Below are positions 1-6,066 of a stretch of 8,961 bases of DNA, piece after piece. The stretch is from Clostridiaceae bacterium (GTDB lineage: Bacteria > Bacillota > Clostridia > Saccharofermentanales > UBA5734), in contig JAAYKS010000039.1 in assembly GCA_012522285.1 (NCBI GenBank), positions 1 through 8,961 on the forward strand, read 5' to 3'. Position 1 is the stretch's first letter, and every line of letters begins with the position of its first letter. Made by a program: the position numbers and the translations under genes. A model generated the notes under the pieces. That model was not told the DNA's origin and ran no database searches. It saw only the letters and a program-made list of their open reading frames with translations.

Positions 1-342
1 CTCGATCTCACTGCCCCGGAGCCCGTAAAAGGAAGCCCGGACGCGCAGATTCTCGCGAATCGTCAGACGGCCGTCCAGGATTTCATTTTCAAAAACCACT
101 CCGATCCGGCCGCGGATGGCCGCGTTCTCACGGTTCAGCTGGAACCCGTCGACATTGACGATCCCGGCGGACGGAGGCAACAGGGTTGCAATCATCGCGA
201 GCAGTGTCGTTTTGCCGGCACCAGACGGTCCGGCCAGAATCAGCCGTTCCCCCGCCTGGATATGCAAGTCGACGTTGTCGACGGCCTTTCGGGTTCCATA
301 ACGCCTTGTGAGTTGCTGGATTTCCAATCTGTTTCCCGCCAC
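1..342 (-). CDS. ABC transporter ATP-binding protein, N-terminal part (cut by window edge)
   Basis: The first 114 residues of an ABC ATPase are visible; the C-terminal part, with the signature motif, Walker B and H-loop, lies outside the window. Walker A is GPSGAGKTT at residues 38-46, preceded by the usual N-terminal strand pattern (LEIQQLTRRYG, then AVDNVDLHI). The stretch GVVFENEILDGRLTIRENL with RASFYGL resembles CcmA/DrrA-like ATPases of ABC-2 type exporters, which energise drug, lipid or polysaccharide export at the inner face of the membrane. At the Q-loop, where the family has Gln (VVFQ), this protein has Glu85. The start is taken as GTG at 342 because a stop lies three codons upstream and an AAAGGGG site sits 10 nt before it; TTG at 327 is the alternative. 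It follows the KDG operon but is separated from it by a strong terminator, so it is probably transcribed independently. The family is certain, the substrate unknown. Confidence 0.88.
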   Translation of the reverse strand, partial: MAGNRLEIQQLTRRYGTRKAVDNVDLHIQAGERLILAGPSGAGKTTLLAMIATLLPPSAGIVNVDGFQLNRENAAIRGRIGVVFENEILDGRLTIRENLRVRASFYGLRGSEIE

Positions 343-398
343 GTCCGTCTAGCCCCTTTCTTTTCTACGATAGTACCACACAGGGCGTCCGGGGGCAT

Positions 399-429
399 AA
401 AAACCGGGCGGGAACACCGTCCAGCCCGG
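399..429 (-). terminator. Rho-independent terminator of the KDG operon
   Basis: On the minus strand, CCGGGC (429-424) pairs with GCCCGG (409-404). After one T/C mismatch, GGA pairs with TCC, closing a 6-nt loop. The stem is followed directly by five T residues (403-399). It lies about 20 nt past the kdgK stop codon, in the right orientation to end the FAH-aldolase-kdgK transcript before the ABC gene. Confidence 0.88.
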
Positions 430-450
430 CTATGAGAGGGGGGCGTAAGA

Positions 451-1479
451 TTAGCGCTGTACGCGTCCGGATCCGTCTCCTTTGAGCAGCGCTTCGACCT
501 CCGCGGTCGAAACCCGGTTGAAATCTCCGTGAATCGAGTGTTTCAGGCAGCTCGCAGCGACCGCAAACTCCAGCGCCTCGGCCAGGGTGTCGTACCGGTG
601 CAGCCCGCAGACCAGCCCGGCCGCAAACGAGTCTCCGCCGCCGACCCGGTCCACGATATCCGTGATATGGTATTTCCTGCTCAGCACGAAATCGCGTCCG
701 TCATAGGCGCAGGCCGACCAGTCGTTGTGGTCCGCGCTGTGGCTTTCCCGGAGCGTGATGGCGATCCGCTTGACGTTGGGGTAACGCGCCATCACCTCGG
801 CCGCGATGTCGCGATAGCGGTCGGTGTCGAGTCCGCCGCCGGTCACATGCTCGGTGGCGTGGATCCCGAGGGATTTTTGGCAATCCTCCTCATTCGCGAT
901 CACGGTGTCGACATGGGCCGCCAGTACAGACATGACCTCTTCTGCTGTTTTTCCGTATTTCCACAGGTTCTTGCGATAGTTCAGGTCACAGGAAACATGC
1001 ACGCCCAGCCGTTTGGCAGCCTGGCAGGCCTCGAGCACGACATCCGCCGCGGACTGGGACACCGCCGGAGTGATCCCCGTGAAGTGAAACCAGGAACATC
1101 CCCGGAACACGTGATCCCAGTCGATCTGACCCGGCCGGGCCATTGAGAGCGTCGAGTCCGAACGGTCGTAGATGACCTTGCTCGCCCGCTGGTTTGCCCC
1201 TGTCTCCAAAAAGTAGATGCCCATGCGCCCCGGCTTGTGCAGGATGTCGGACACGTCGACCCCAAATCCCCGCAATTCGCGCAGGCAGGCCTGGCCGATG
1301 TCGTTGTCCGGCAGGACGGTCACAAATGCGGTATCCAAACCGAACTGTGCCAGCGACACCGCCACATTGGCCTCTCCTCCCCCGAATGTGGCTTCCAGCG
1401 AGGGGGACTGGAACAGGCGCTCCAATCCCGGGCTCTTGAGCCGCAGCATGATTTCTCCGAATGTGACGATCCGTGTCAT
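451..1479 (-). CDS. kdgK: 2-keto-3-deoxygluconate kinase (PfkB family)
   Basis: Cytoplasmic sugar kinase of 342 residues, the usual length for the family. It should phosphorylate 2-keto-3-deoxygluconate (KDG) with ATP to give KDPG, the substrate of the aldolase encoded just upstream. The N-terminal PfkB signature is GGGEANVAVSLAQFG at 33-47. DLNYR at 165-169 is the conserved segment of the central sheet. The C-terminal PfkB signature DRVGGGDSFAAGL contains Asp283 as the expected catalytic base, with the glycines of the anion hole just before it. The ending KHSIHGDFNRVSTAEVEALL is typical of KDG kinases rather than fructokinases or ribokinases. ATG at 1479 is preceded by GAGAGG at a suitable distance. 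It is the last gene of the operon, 46 nt after the aldolase and followed by an intrinsic terminator. Assignment to KDG rests on family pattern plus the adjacent KDPG aldolase; another 2-keto-3-deoxy sugar acid is possible. Confidence 0.9.
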   Translation of the reverse strand: MTRIVTFGEIMLRLKSPGLERLFQSPSLEATFGGGEANVAVSLAQFGLDTAFVTVLPDNDIGQACLRELRGFGVDVSDILHKPGRMGIYFLETGANQRASKVIYDRSDSTLSMARPGQIDWDHVFRGCSWFHFTGITPAVSQSAADVVLEACQAAKRLGVHVSCDLNYRKNLWKYGKTAEEVMSVLAAHVDTVIANEEDCQKSLGIHATEHVTGGGLDTDRYRDIAAEVMARYPNVKRIAITLRESHSADHNDWSACAYDGRDFVLSRKYHITDIVDRVGGGDSFAAGLVCGLHRYDTLAEALEFAVAASCLKHSIHGDFNRVSTAEVEALLKGDGSGRVQR

Positions 1480-1525
1480 TTTTTAGTTCCTCTCTCTGCC
1501 GGATTCCGCTCGGCGGTCTGGTTTT

Positions 1526-2482
1526 TCAGGCGCCGATCAGATGGACGGCAAACCCTGCGATTTCTTCCGTCAAATAAACCGTTTTGAGTATCCCGCCGGC
1601 CATCCGGACGGTGTCTTCACGAAACGTAACGCCCGCTTTTTCCAGATAGGCGCGGGCGCGCGCCGCCTGATTGCATCGAACCGCGATGTGCCCCTTGCTT
1701 CCGAGGTAAGGTGTTTTCATCACTTCGACGGCTGTCCCCGCGAATATTGAGTTCTGCCCGGCGCGATATTCCCATCCGAACAGCGCGGAAAACAGGCGGG
1801 CTGCTTTGTCCGCCTCTTCCGGATCGCCGGCATTGACGCCGATGTGCGCGAGATCAAACCCATGCAGGCGTTGGACCGCTTTTTTCGTAAGCGCGGTAAT
1901 ACCGGCCCAGTCTCCGCCGGACACCATTGCTTCGGGCACCATCCAGCTTCCGCCACAGGCAAAGATTTTGGGATGGCGCGCGTACTCGGGGAGGTTGTTC
2001 TCGTTGATCCCGCCGGTCGGCATGAAGCGCATGTCTCCGTAGGCGGCCGCAATCGCCTTGATTGCGGCCAGTCCGCCGAGGTTTTCCGCCGGGAAAAATT
2101 TGACGGTATCCAAGCCCAGGCCCAGTGCTGTTTCAAGATCGGTCGGCCCGCTGACGCCTGGCAGAACCGGTACGCCGACCCGCTGACAATAGCGGACCAC
2201 CTCCGGGTTGAGTCCCGGAGAGACGACGAATTTAGCGCCGGCTTCCACCGCTTCTTCGGCTTGCGTGACCGAATGAACCGTGCCCGCGCCGGTCAGCATC
2301 TCGGGCAGCTGGTCGGAAACCAACGCGATCGCTTCGGCAGCCGCGGCGGAACGGAAGGTGATTTCCGCGACGTCGATTCCTCCTGCCAATAGAGCACGGC
2401 AGAGAGGGAGGGCGTCGGTCGCCTCGCCGACTTTGATGACGGGGACCAGTCCACAAAGAAAGATACGTTGCATGACATCCAT
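1526..2482 (-). CDS. eda: KDPG/KHG aldolase with C-terminal VOC (glyoxalase-like) domain
   Basis: Two-domain protein of 318 residues. Residues 1-205 are a class I KDPG aldolase, which splits 2-keto-3-deoxy-6-phosphogluconate into pyruvate and glyceraldehyde-3-phosphate and often also cleaves 4-hydroxy-2-oxoglutarate. Visible motifs are VAEITFRS with the catalytic Glu40, GAGTV, FVVSPGL, LPGVSGPTDLETA, VKFFPAE with the Schiff-base Lys128, and FMPTGGI. Residues 211-318 form a VOC-type domain: DLAHIGVN, an AVEVM strand, GHIAV, and the final strand GFAVHLIG. Its potential metal ligands by position are His213, Glu253, His265 and His314. Stand-alone bacterial KDPG aldolases are about 205-215 residues; I recall the longer form as common in Clostridia, and the role of its extra domain is unknown to me. 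ATG at 2482 is chosen because AAAGGAG lies 9 nt upstream; the longer open frame to 2605 runs into the FAH gene. It lies 31 nt after that gene and 46 nt before kdgK, so the three are probably co-transcribed. Confidence 0.9.
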   Translation of the reverse strand: MDVMQRIFLCGLVPVIKVGEATDALPLCRALLAGGIDVAEITFRSAAAAEAIALVSDQLPEMLTGAGTVHSVTQAEEAVEAGAKFVVSPGLNPEVVRYCQRVGVPVLPGVSGPTDLETALGLGLDTVKFFPAENLGGLAAIKAIAAAYGDMRFMPTGGINENNLPEYARHPKIFACGGSWMVPEAMVSGGDWAGITALTKKAVQRLHGFDLAHIGVNAGDPEEADKAARLFSALFGWEYRAGQNSIFAGTAVEVMKTPYLGSKGHIAVRCNQAARARAYLEKAGVTFREDTVRMAGGILKTVYLTEEIAGFAVHLIGA

Positions 2483-2513
2483 AGGGGGTAGCTCCTTTCG
2501 AGATTGGGGAGAG

Positions 2514-3308
2514 TCAGAGAGGCTTGTGGTGTGTCTGTGCGGGCTCCGGAGCCACGGCTGTGTTTCGCAGCACGCCGATGCCCTCGATTTCGATCTCCAC
2601 CACATCGCCGTCGCGCATCTCGCCGACCCCCTCGGGGGTTCCGGTACAGACGAGATCGCCGGGCAGTAAAGTCATAAACGAAGTGATATAGGCAAACAGG
2701 TCGTAGGTGTTCCAGATCATGCGGGCTGTATTGGACTTTTGTACTGTCCGGCCGTTCAGACGCGTCTGGATCGAACAGTGGTCCGGGTCGATGTCGTCCA
2801 CCAGCACCGGCCCCGCAGGCGCAAAACCGTCGAATCCCTTGGCGCGGGTCCACTGCCCATCCGTGCGCTGCAGATCCCGCGCGGTGACATCGTTGAGGAT
2901 CGTATACCCCAGGATGTGGGAAGGCGCGTCTTCCGCACGGACATTGCGCGCTTGTTTCCCGACCACCAGCGCCAGTTCGCCTTCATAGTCGACACGGCGG
3001 GACAATGTGCGAGGCGGCAACGGGATGGAGGCATCCGGGTCGTTGAGTGTGGTGGGTGGCTTGAGAAAAATGATGGGTTCGTCCGGGATCACACCGCCGA
3101 ATTCCGCGACATGGTCCGCATAATTCTTCCCCACCGCGACGATTTTGGTCGGATCGCAGGGCGCCAGCAAACGGGCACCGGCGGCAGGACATGTATCGCC
3201 CGAGCGCACAATGCCATCATAGGGAGGGGCGGCCAGCAGGTGGATGATATCGTCTGCGCGTTCACCCCAGCGAGCGGTTCCCTCGTACAGGACTTTCACC
3301 AAAATCAA
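2514..3308 (-). CDS. Fumarylacetoacetate hydrolase (FAH) family protein
   Basis: Protein of 264 residues with the FAHD1/YcgM-type fold. GKNYADHVAEFG holds the catalytic His66-Glu69 pair found in acylpyruvases and oxaloacetate decarboxylases. The divalent-metal site is visible as Glu109 and Glu111 in DYEGELALVVG and Asp140 in NDVTARDLQ; KGFD (157-160) and TGTPEGVG (222-229) are further conserved segments. Family members act on 2-keto or 2,4-diketo acids: acylpyruvate hydrolysis, oxaloacetate decarboxylation, 2-keto-3-deoxy-arabinonate dehydration, 2,4-diketo-3-deoxy sugar acid hydrolysis. The sequence alone does not pick one. As the first gene of an operon with a KDPG aldolase and KDG kinase, a substrate among 2-keto-3-deoxy sugar acids or their oxidised products is likely (inference). 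The start is TTG at 3308, supported by an almost perfect AAGGAGGTG 6 nt upstream; TTG and GTG at codons 3 and 4 are weaker alternatives. Confidence 0.85.
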   Translation of the reverse strand: MILVKVLYEGTARWGERADDIIHLLAAPPYDGIVRSGDTCPAAGARLLAPCDPTKIVAVGKNYADHVAEFGGVIPDEPIIFLKPPTTLNDPDASIPLPPRTLSRRVDYEGELALVVGKQARNVRAEDAPSHILGYTILNDVTARDLQRTDGQWTRAKGFDGFAPAGPVLVDDIDPDHCSIQTRLNGRTVQKSNTARMIWNTYDLFAYITSFMTLLPGDLVCTGTPEGVGEMRDGDVVEIEIEGIGVLRNTAVAPEPAQTHHKPL

Positions 3309-3314
3309 GATTCA

Positions 3315-3323
3315 CACCTCCTT
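3315..3323 (-). promoter_or_regulatory. Strong Shine-Dalgarno site that fixes a TTG start
   Basis: The minus strand reads AAGGAGGTG, a 9-base match to the anti-Shine-Dalgarno sequence, ending 6 nt before TTG at 3308. No ATG lies near enough to compete. The strong site may compensate for the weak initiation codon of the first gene of the operon. Confidence 0.75.
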
Positions 3324-3347
3324 GATCCGGCATCAGGAAGCTTTCAT

Positions 3348-3373
3348 AACGGTACCTGCTGCCGGCAGCCGTT
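3348..3373 (-). promoter_or_regulatory. Inverted repeat at the start of the KDG operon transcript (candidate operator)
   Basis: AACGG (3348-3352) and CCGTT (3369-3373) form a perfect 5-bp inverted repeat. A 12-bp perfect palindrome, GCTGCCGGCAGC, occupies 3358-3369 within it. The block begins about where transcription should start, just downstream of the -10. This position suits a repressor operator or a 5' mRNA hairpin. No regulator gene is present in the window, and the sequence does not match a known operator that I can recall. Confidence 0.4.
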
Positions 3374-3375
3374 TC

Positions 3376-3403
3376 ATTTTATCACTTCACGCGAGGGGTA
3401 CAA
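3376..3403 (-). promoter_or_regulatory. Probable sigma-A promoter of the FAH-aldolase-kdgK operon
   Basis: On the minus strand a -35-like TTGTAC (3403-3398) and a -10 TAAAAT (3381-3376, one mismatch to TATAAT) are separated by 16 nt. Transcription would start near 3369, about 60 nt before the FAH start codon. It sits in the 121-nt gap after pyruvate kinase, so the KDG genes can be expressed separately from pyk. I see no convincing terminator for pyk in this gap, so read-through is possible. Confidence 0.55.
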
Positions 3404-3429
3404 CGGGTCTTTTTGTCCTCGCGACAGGA

Positions 3430-4860
3430 TCAGATGGTACTGATCCGGATCGTATTGGTCGTGCCGGCCACACCGAGCGGAATCCCCGCGGTCGTGATCA
3501 CGAGATCGCCGGACTCGACCAGGCCGGATTCACGCGCGGAGCGGATGGCCAAAAACTGCAGCACATCGCCGTTGGGAGCGGTTTCCAGCAAGGCGGGCAC
3601 CACACCCCAGCTGAGCGCGAGCTGCCGGTACACTTTGGGGTCGGGGGTACAGGCGATGATCGGACAGGATGGCCGGTAGCGGGATACCGCCATGGCGGTC
3701 GTTCCGGTCTGGGTCGGGGCCACGATCGCCGCGGCGTCGAGCTGGTGGGCGATCAGGCAGGTTGCGTGGGAGACCGCGTCCGTGATGTTGCGGTCTTCCG
3801 GGATGTCCAGATGGGAGAATCGTTTGCGGTAGTCGATGTCGCGTTCGGTCCGTTCCGCGATGTTGGCCATGGCTTCGACCGCTTCGACCGGATACCGGCC
3901 GATCGATGTCTCTCCCGACAGCATGATCGCGCTGGTCCCGTCGTAGATCGCATTGGCGACGTCGCTGATTTCCGCGCGGGTCGGTCGGGGGGCGTTGACC
4001 ATGGATTCGAGCATCTGGGTCGCAACGACCGAAATGCGCGCGCGGGCGAGCGCTTTTTTGATCAGTTCCTTTTGTACACTGGGGATTTCGACATAATCGA
4101 CCTCGACCCCCATGTCTCCGCGCGCGACCATGATCCCGTCCGCTACGTTGAGGATGCCGTCGCTGTTGGCGATGCCTTCGGCGTTTTCGATTTTGGCGAT
4201 GATCCGGATGTCGCGCGCTTCGTGGTTTTCCAGGATGGCGCGGATCTCCAGCACATCCGCCGCGTTCCGGACAAACGAAGCTGCGATGTAGTCAAAATCA
4301 TGCCGGACCGCAAATTCGATGTCCCGTACGTCGTTTTCGCGCATATAGGGAATCGAAAGGCTGCGGCCGGGCACACTGAGACTTTTGTTGGACGCGAGAC
4401 GGCCGCCGATTTCGACGACACACACGATTTCGCACCCGCGTACTTCCCGTACGCGCAGCCGGATGAGCCCGTCGTCGAGCATGATGGTTTCCCCGGGGGA
4501 CACGTGCTGCGGGAGATCGCGATAGGTCACACCGACGCGGGAGCAGGTCCCGTCGCAGGTTTCCGAAGTCAAGATAAATTCGGCACCCGACGTCAGCTCG
4601 ATGAACGGCCCGTCCAGCCGGCAGATCCGGATGTCCGGGCCCTGGGTGTCCATCATCAACGCGACCGGAACGCCCAGCTTTTCGCGCAGGCGTTTCACCC
4701 GCTCGACACGGCCGGCGTGCTCATCGTGGGATCCGTGGGAAAAATTGAGCCGTGCCACATTCAAGCCGGCCCGGATCATAGCTTCGAGCCTCGCATCGTC
4801 GTCGGTCGCAGGGCCGAGGGTACAGATGATCTTGGTTTTCCGTATCGTTTTCACAGGCAT
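3430..4860 (-). CDS. pyk: Pyruvate kinase
   Basis: Glycolytic enzyme of 476 residues that transfers phosphate from PEP to ADP, giving pyruvate and ATP. KIICTLGPA opens the barrel domain and ARLNFSHG carries the substrate-side Arg and Asn. IIAKIENAEG holds the catalytic Lys223 and metal ligand Glu225. MVARGDMGVE holds metal ligand Asp249, and ATQMLESM holds Thr281. The mobile B domain is about residues 75-170; the C-terminal domain ends in TTNTIRIST with no PEP-utiliser-type extension. The usual LDTKGPEIR is replaced by MDTQGPDIRI (70-79), changing residues linked to K+ dependence. ATG at 4860 is chosen because GAGGTG lies 6 nt upstream and the protein then begins at the normal distance before the first motif; an in-frame ATG at 4899 is less likely. 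The HD-domain gene ends 54 nt upstream, so the two may share a transcript. Confidence 0.95.
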   Translation of the reverse strand: MPVKTIRKTKIICTLGPATDDDARLEAMIRAGLNVARLNFSHGSHDEHAGRVERVKRLREKLGVPVALMMDTQGPDIRICRLDGPFIELTSGAEFILTSETCDGTCSRVGVTYRDLPQHVSPGETIMLDDGLIRLRVREVRGCEIVCVVEIGGRLASNKSLSVPGRSLSIPYMRENDVRDIEFAVRHDFDYIAASFVRNAADVLEIRAILENHEARDIRIIAKIENAEGIANSDGILNVADGIMVARGDMGVEVDYVEIPSVQKELIKKALARARISVVATQMLESMVNAPRPTRAEISDVANAIYDGTSAIMLSGETSIGRYPVEAVEAMANIAERTERDIDYRKRFSHLDIPEDRNITDAVSHATCLIAHQLDAAAIVAPTQTGTTAMAVSRYRPSCPIIACTPDPKVYRQLALSWGVVPALLETAPNGDVLQFLAIRSARESGLVESGDLVITTAGIPLGVAGTTNTIRISTI

Positions 4861-4914
4861 GTGCTCCACCTCTTCTTTACTTGCGGCATTCCTGCACAAC
4901 GGTCCGATCCATCC

Positions 4915-5394
4915 CTAGAACAACGCGTTGAAGACCGTGATGCCGGACGGCGTGCGGAAATAGCGGTCGCGTATGGATACGGGCGACTGGCTGGGAAACT
5001 GTCCTTCGTCGAGGTTGACGATAAAATCGGCTTCAAACAAGATCTGCAGCAGCGGGCCGCCATCCATCCCGTAGGAGTGGTGATGGCCGACCAGATATTC
5101 CACACGCCGGATGTCCCCATCGGACCAGTCCAGCGAGGCCAGTACCTTGCGCGCTTCCGGGGGGCCGAGTTCCTCCTGGGCCTTTCCGTCTGCGCGGCCG
5201 TATTTTTCCAGTGCGGGGAGGATGCCGATATCGTGGAGGATGGAGGCAGCTTCCAGGATGCGCTTGTCCCCTCCGGACAGCCGCTCCCCGGATGCGATCG
5301 CCATCGCGTATCCTGTCACTTTGAGCGCGTGATTCACGCGGTGCCTGTCGCCTCGGTCAAATGCGATCAGTTTCGCAATGATGGTACCGGTCAT
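4915..5394 (-). CDS. HD-domain metal-dependent phosphohydrolase
   Basis: Protein of 159 residues consisting of a single HD domain. Metal-binding positions are visible in order: His22 (HRVNHALKVTGYA), His54-Asp55 (ASILHDIGIL), a His cluster at 104-106 (LVGHHHSY) and Asp123 (EADFIVNLDEG). This set is complete enough for an active enzyme. The family hydrolyses phosphomonoesters or nucleotides; the substrate cannot be told from the sequence, and there is no GGDEF, RelA or other partner domain. ATG at 5394 has AAAGGAGG 7 nt upstream, a near-ideal site; upstream extension of the open frame would overlap the GNAT gene. It lies 32 nt after the GNAT gene and 54 nt before pyk, so a GNAT-HD-pyk transcript is plausible, although no functional link is evident. 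Confidence 0.87.
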   Translation of the reverse strand: MTGTIIAKLIAFDRGDRHRVNHALKVTGYAMAIASGERLSGGDKRILEAASILHDIGILPALEKYGRADGKAQEELGPPEARKVLASLDWSDGDIRRVEYLVGHHHSYGMDGGPLLQILFEADFIVNLDEGQFPSQSPVSIRDRYFRTPSGITVFNALF

Positions 5395-5426
5395 GTCTCC
5401 GCCTCCTTTCTGTGTGTCCATTTTGT

Positions 5427-5918
5427 TCAGCCCATGCCGATCATCCGTCGGTAGATCCCCGGATGGGAGTTCGGAATCGGCTCGGCTCCGACGGTTTTTG
5501 TATAAAATGCCGCCGCATCGGATGCCCAGCCGATGACCGCGTAGGCATATCCTTCTTCCCGCATGGAGAAGAGGCACCGGCGCAGCAGTTCCGTGCCGAT
5601 GCCGACGCCGCGGAGTGTTTCCGTCACACCGGTCGGTCCGAACATCCCCTTGGCCGTACAGTCATAGCAGGCAAATCCGATGATCTCGCGGTCCTTGACG
5701 GCGATGAACATCGAAGCGGGCTGGCGGGAAAACGCAGCCTGGCATTCACTGCGCCAACCCGGCGAAAAATGCCGGGAGACATAGTCCACGATCCGGTCGC
5801 GGTCGATGTGCATCGCGCGGCGGACCGATACGCCCGCCGTTGCCAGTCCGGCAGTGCGGGGGTCGGTTTCCGGCAGATCATAGAGCCGGACCAGCATATC
5901 CGCGGCTTCGTTGGGCAT
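5427..5918 (-). CDS. GNAT-family N-acetyltransferase
   Basis: Protein of 163 residues. GNAT enzymes move the acetyl group of acetyl-CoA to an amine on a small molecule or protein. The fold begins near residue 30 (VSVRRAMHIDRDRIVDYV). The central strands are MFIAVKDREIIGFACYD (70-86). The acetyl-CoA pyrophosphate-binding motif A is GVTETLRGVGIGTELLRRCL (97-116), with the R-G-x-G-x-G core at 103-108. The C-terminal part AYAVIGWASDAAAFYTKTVGAEPI is the usual beta5-alpha4 region with its Tyr. The acceptor is unknown. ATG at 5918 is preceded by AGGAGGT 6 nt upstream. The longer open frame to 6128 overlaps the nitroreductase gene and was rejected. Confidence 0.87.
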   Translation of the reverse strand: MPNEAADMLVRLYDLPETDPRTAGLATAGVSVRRAMHIDRDRIVDYVSRHFSPGWRSECQAAFSRQPASMFIAVKDREIIGFACYDCTAKGMFGPTGVTETLRGVGIGTELLRRCLFSMREEGYAYAVIGWASDAAAFYTKTVGAEPIPNSHPGIYRRMIGMG

Positions 5919-5963
5919 AAGGTTACCTCCTGTACAGGGCCGGTTGGTGTGAAGGGCAAAGCG

Positions 5964-5998
5964 GCGGGTTTGATCAACCCGCACGCATACCCATTTTA
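5964..5998 (-). promoter_or_regulatory. Candidate promoter -10 and leader hairpin of the GNAT gene
   Basis: In the 148-nt gap between the nitroreductase stop and the GNAT start, the minus strand carries TAAAAT (5998-5993) as a likely -10; only a poor -35 (CCGGCA, 16 nt upstream) is seen. Just downstream GCGGGTT (5964-5970) and AACCCGC (5976-5982) form a perfect 7-bp stem with a 5-nt loop. No T-run follows on either strand at the right distance, so it is not a normal terminator. It may be a leader hairpin or an operator. Confidence 0.4.
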
Positions 5999-6066
5999 CC
6001 ATGGACCGACCTCGTGCCGGGGAAGACAGAGCCGCAGCGAGCAGGCACCGCCCCATCGGCTGGGGA

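Noticed and set aside
2483..2605. Upstream extension of the KDPG aldolase to an ATG at 2605
   Set aside because: The extra 41 residues lie inside the FAH gene in another frame and resemble nothing; AAAGGAG sits at the right distance only for ATG 2482.
3365..3382. Catabolite-response (cre) element near the KDG promoter
   Set aside because: The TGAAACGG stretch suggested one, but the TG and CG parts are out of register by one base and the right half does not match.
3404..3429. Terminator after pyruvate kinase
   Set aside because: Only a 4-bp stem (TGTC/GACA) is found on the minus strand and it is followed by A residues, not T residues.
3244..5454. Very long plus-strand open frame (736 codons) across the FAH, pyruvate kinase and HD genes
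   Set aside because: It lies antisense to pyruvate kinase and HD genes that have clear family motifs, its product shows no recognisable domain, and it is rich in Asp/Arg/Gly/His as expected for the reverse strand of high-GC genes. It is a coding shadow.
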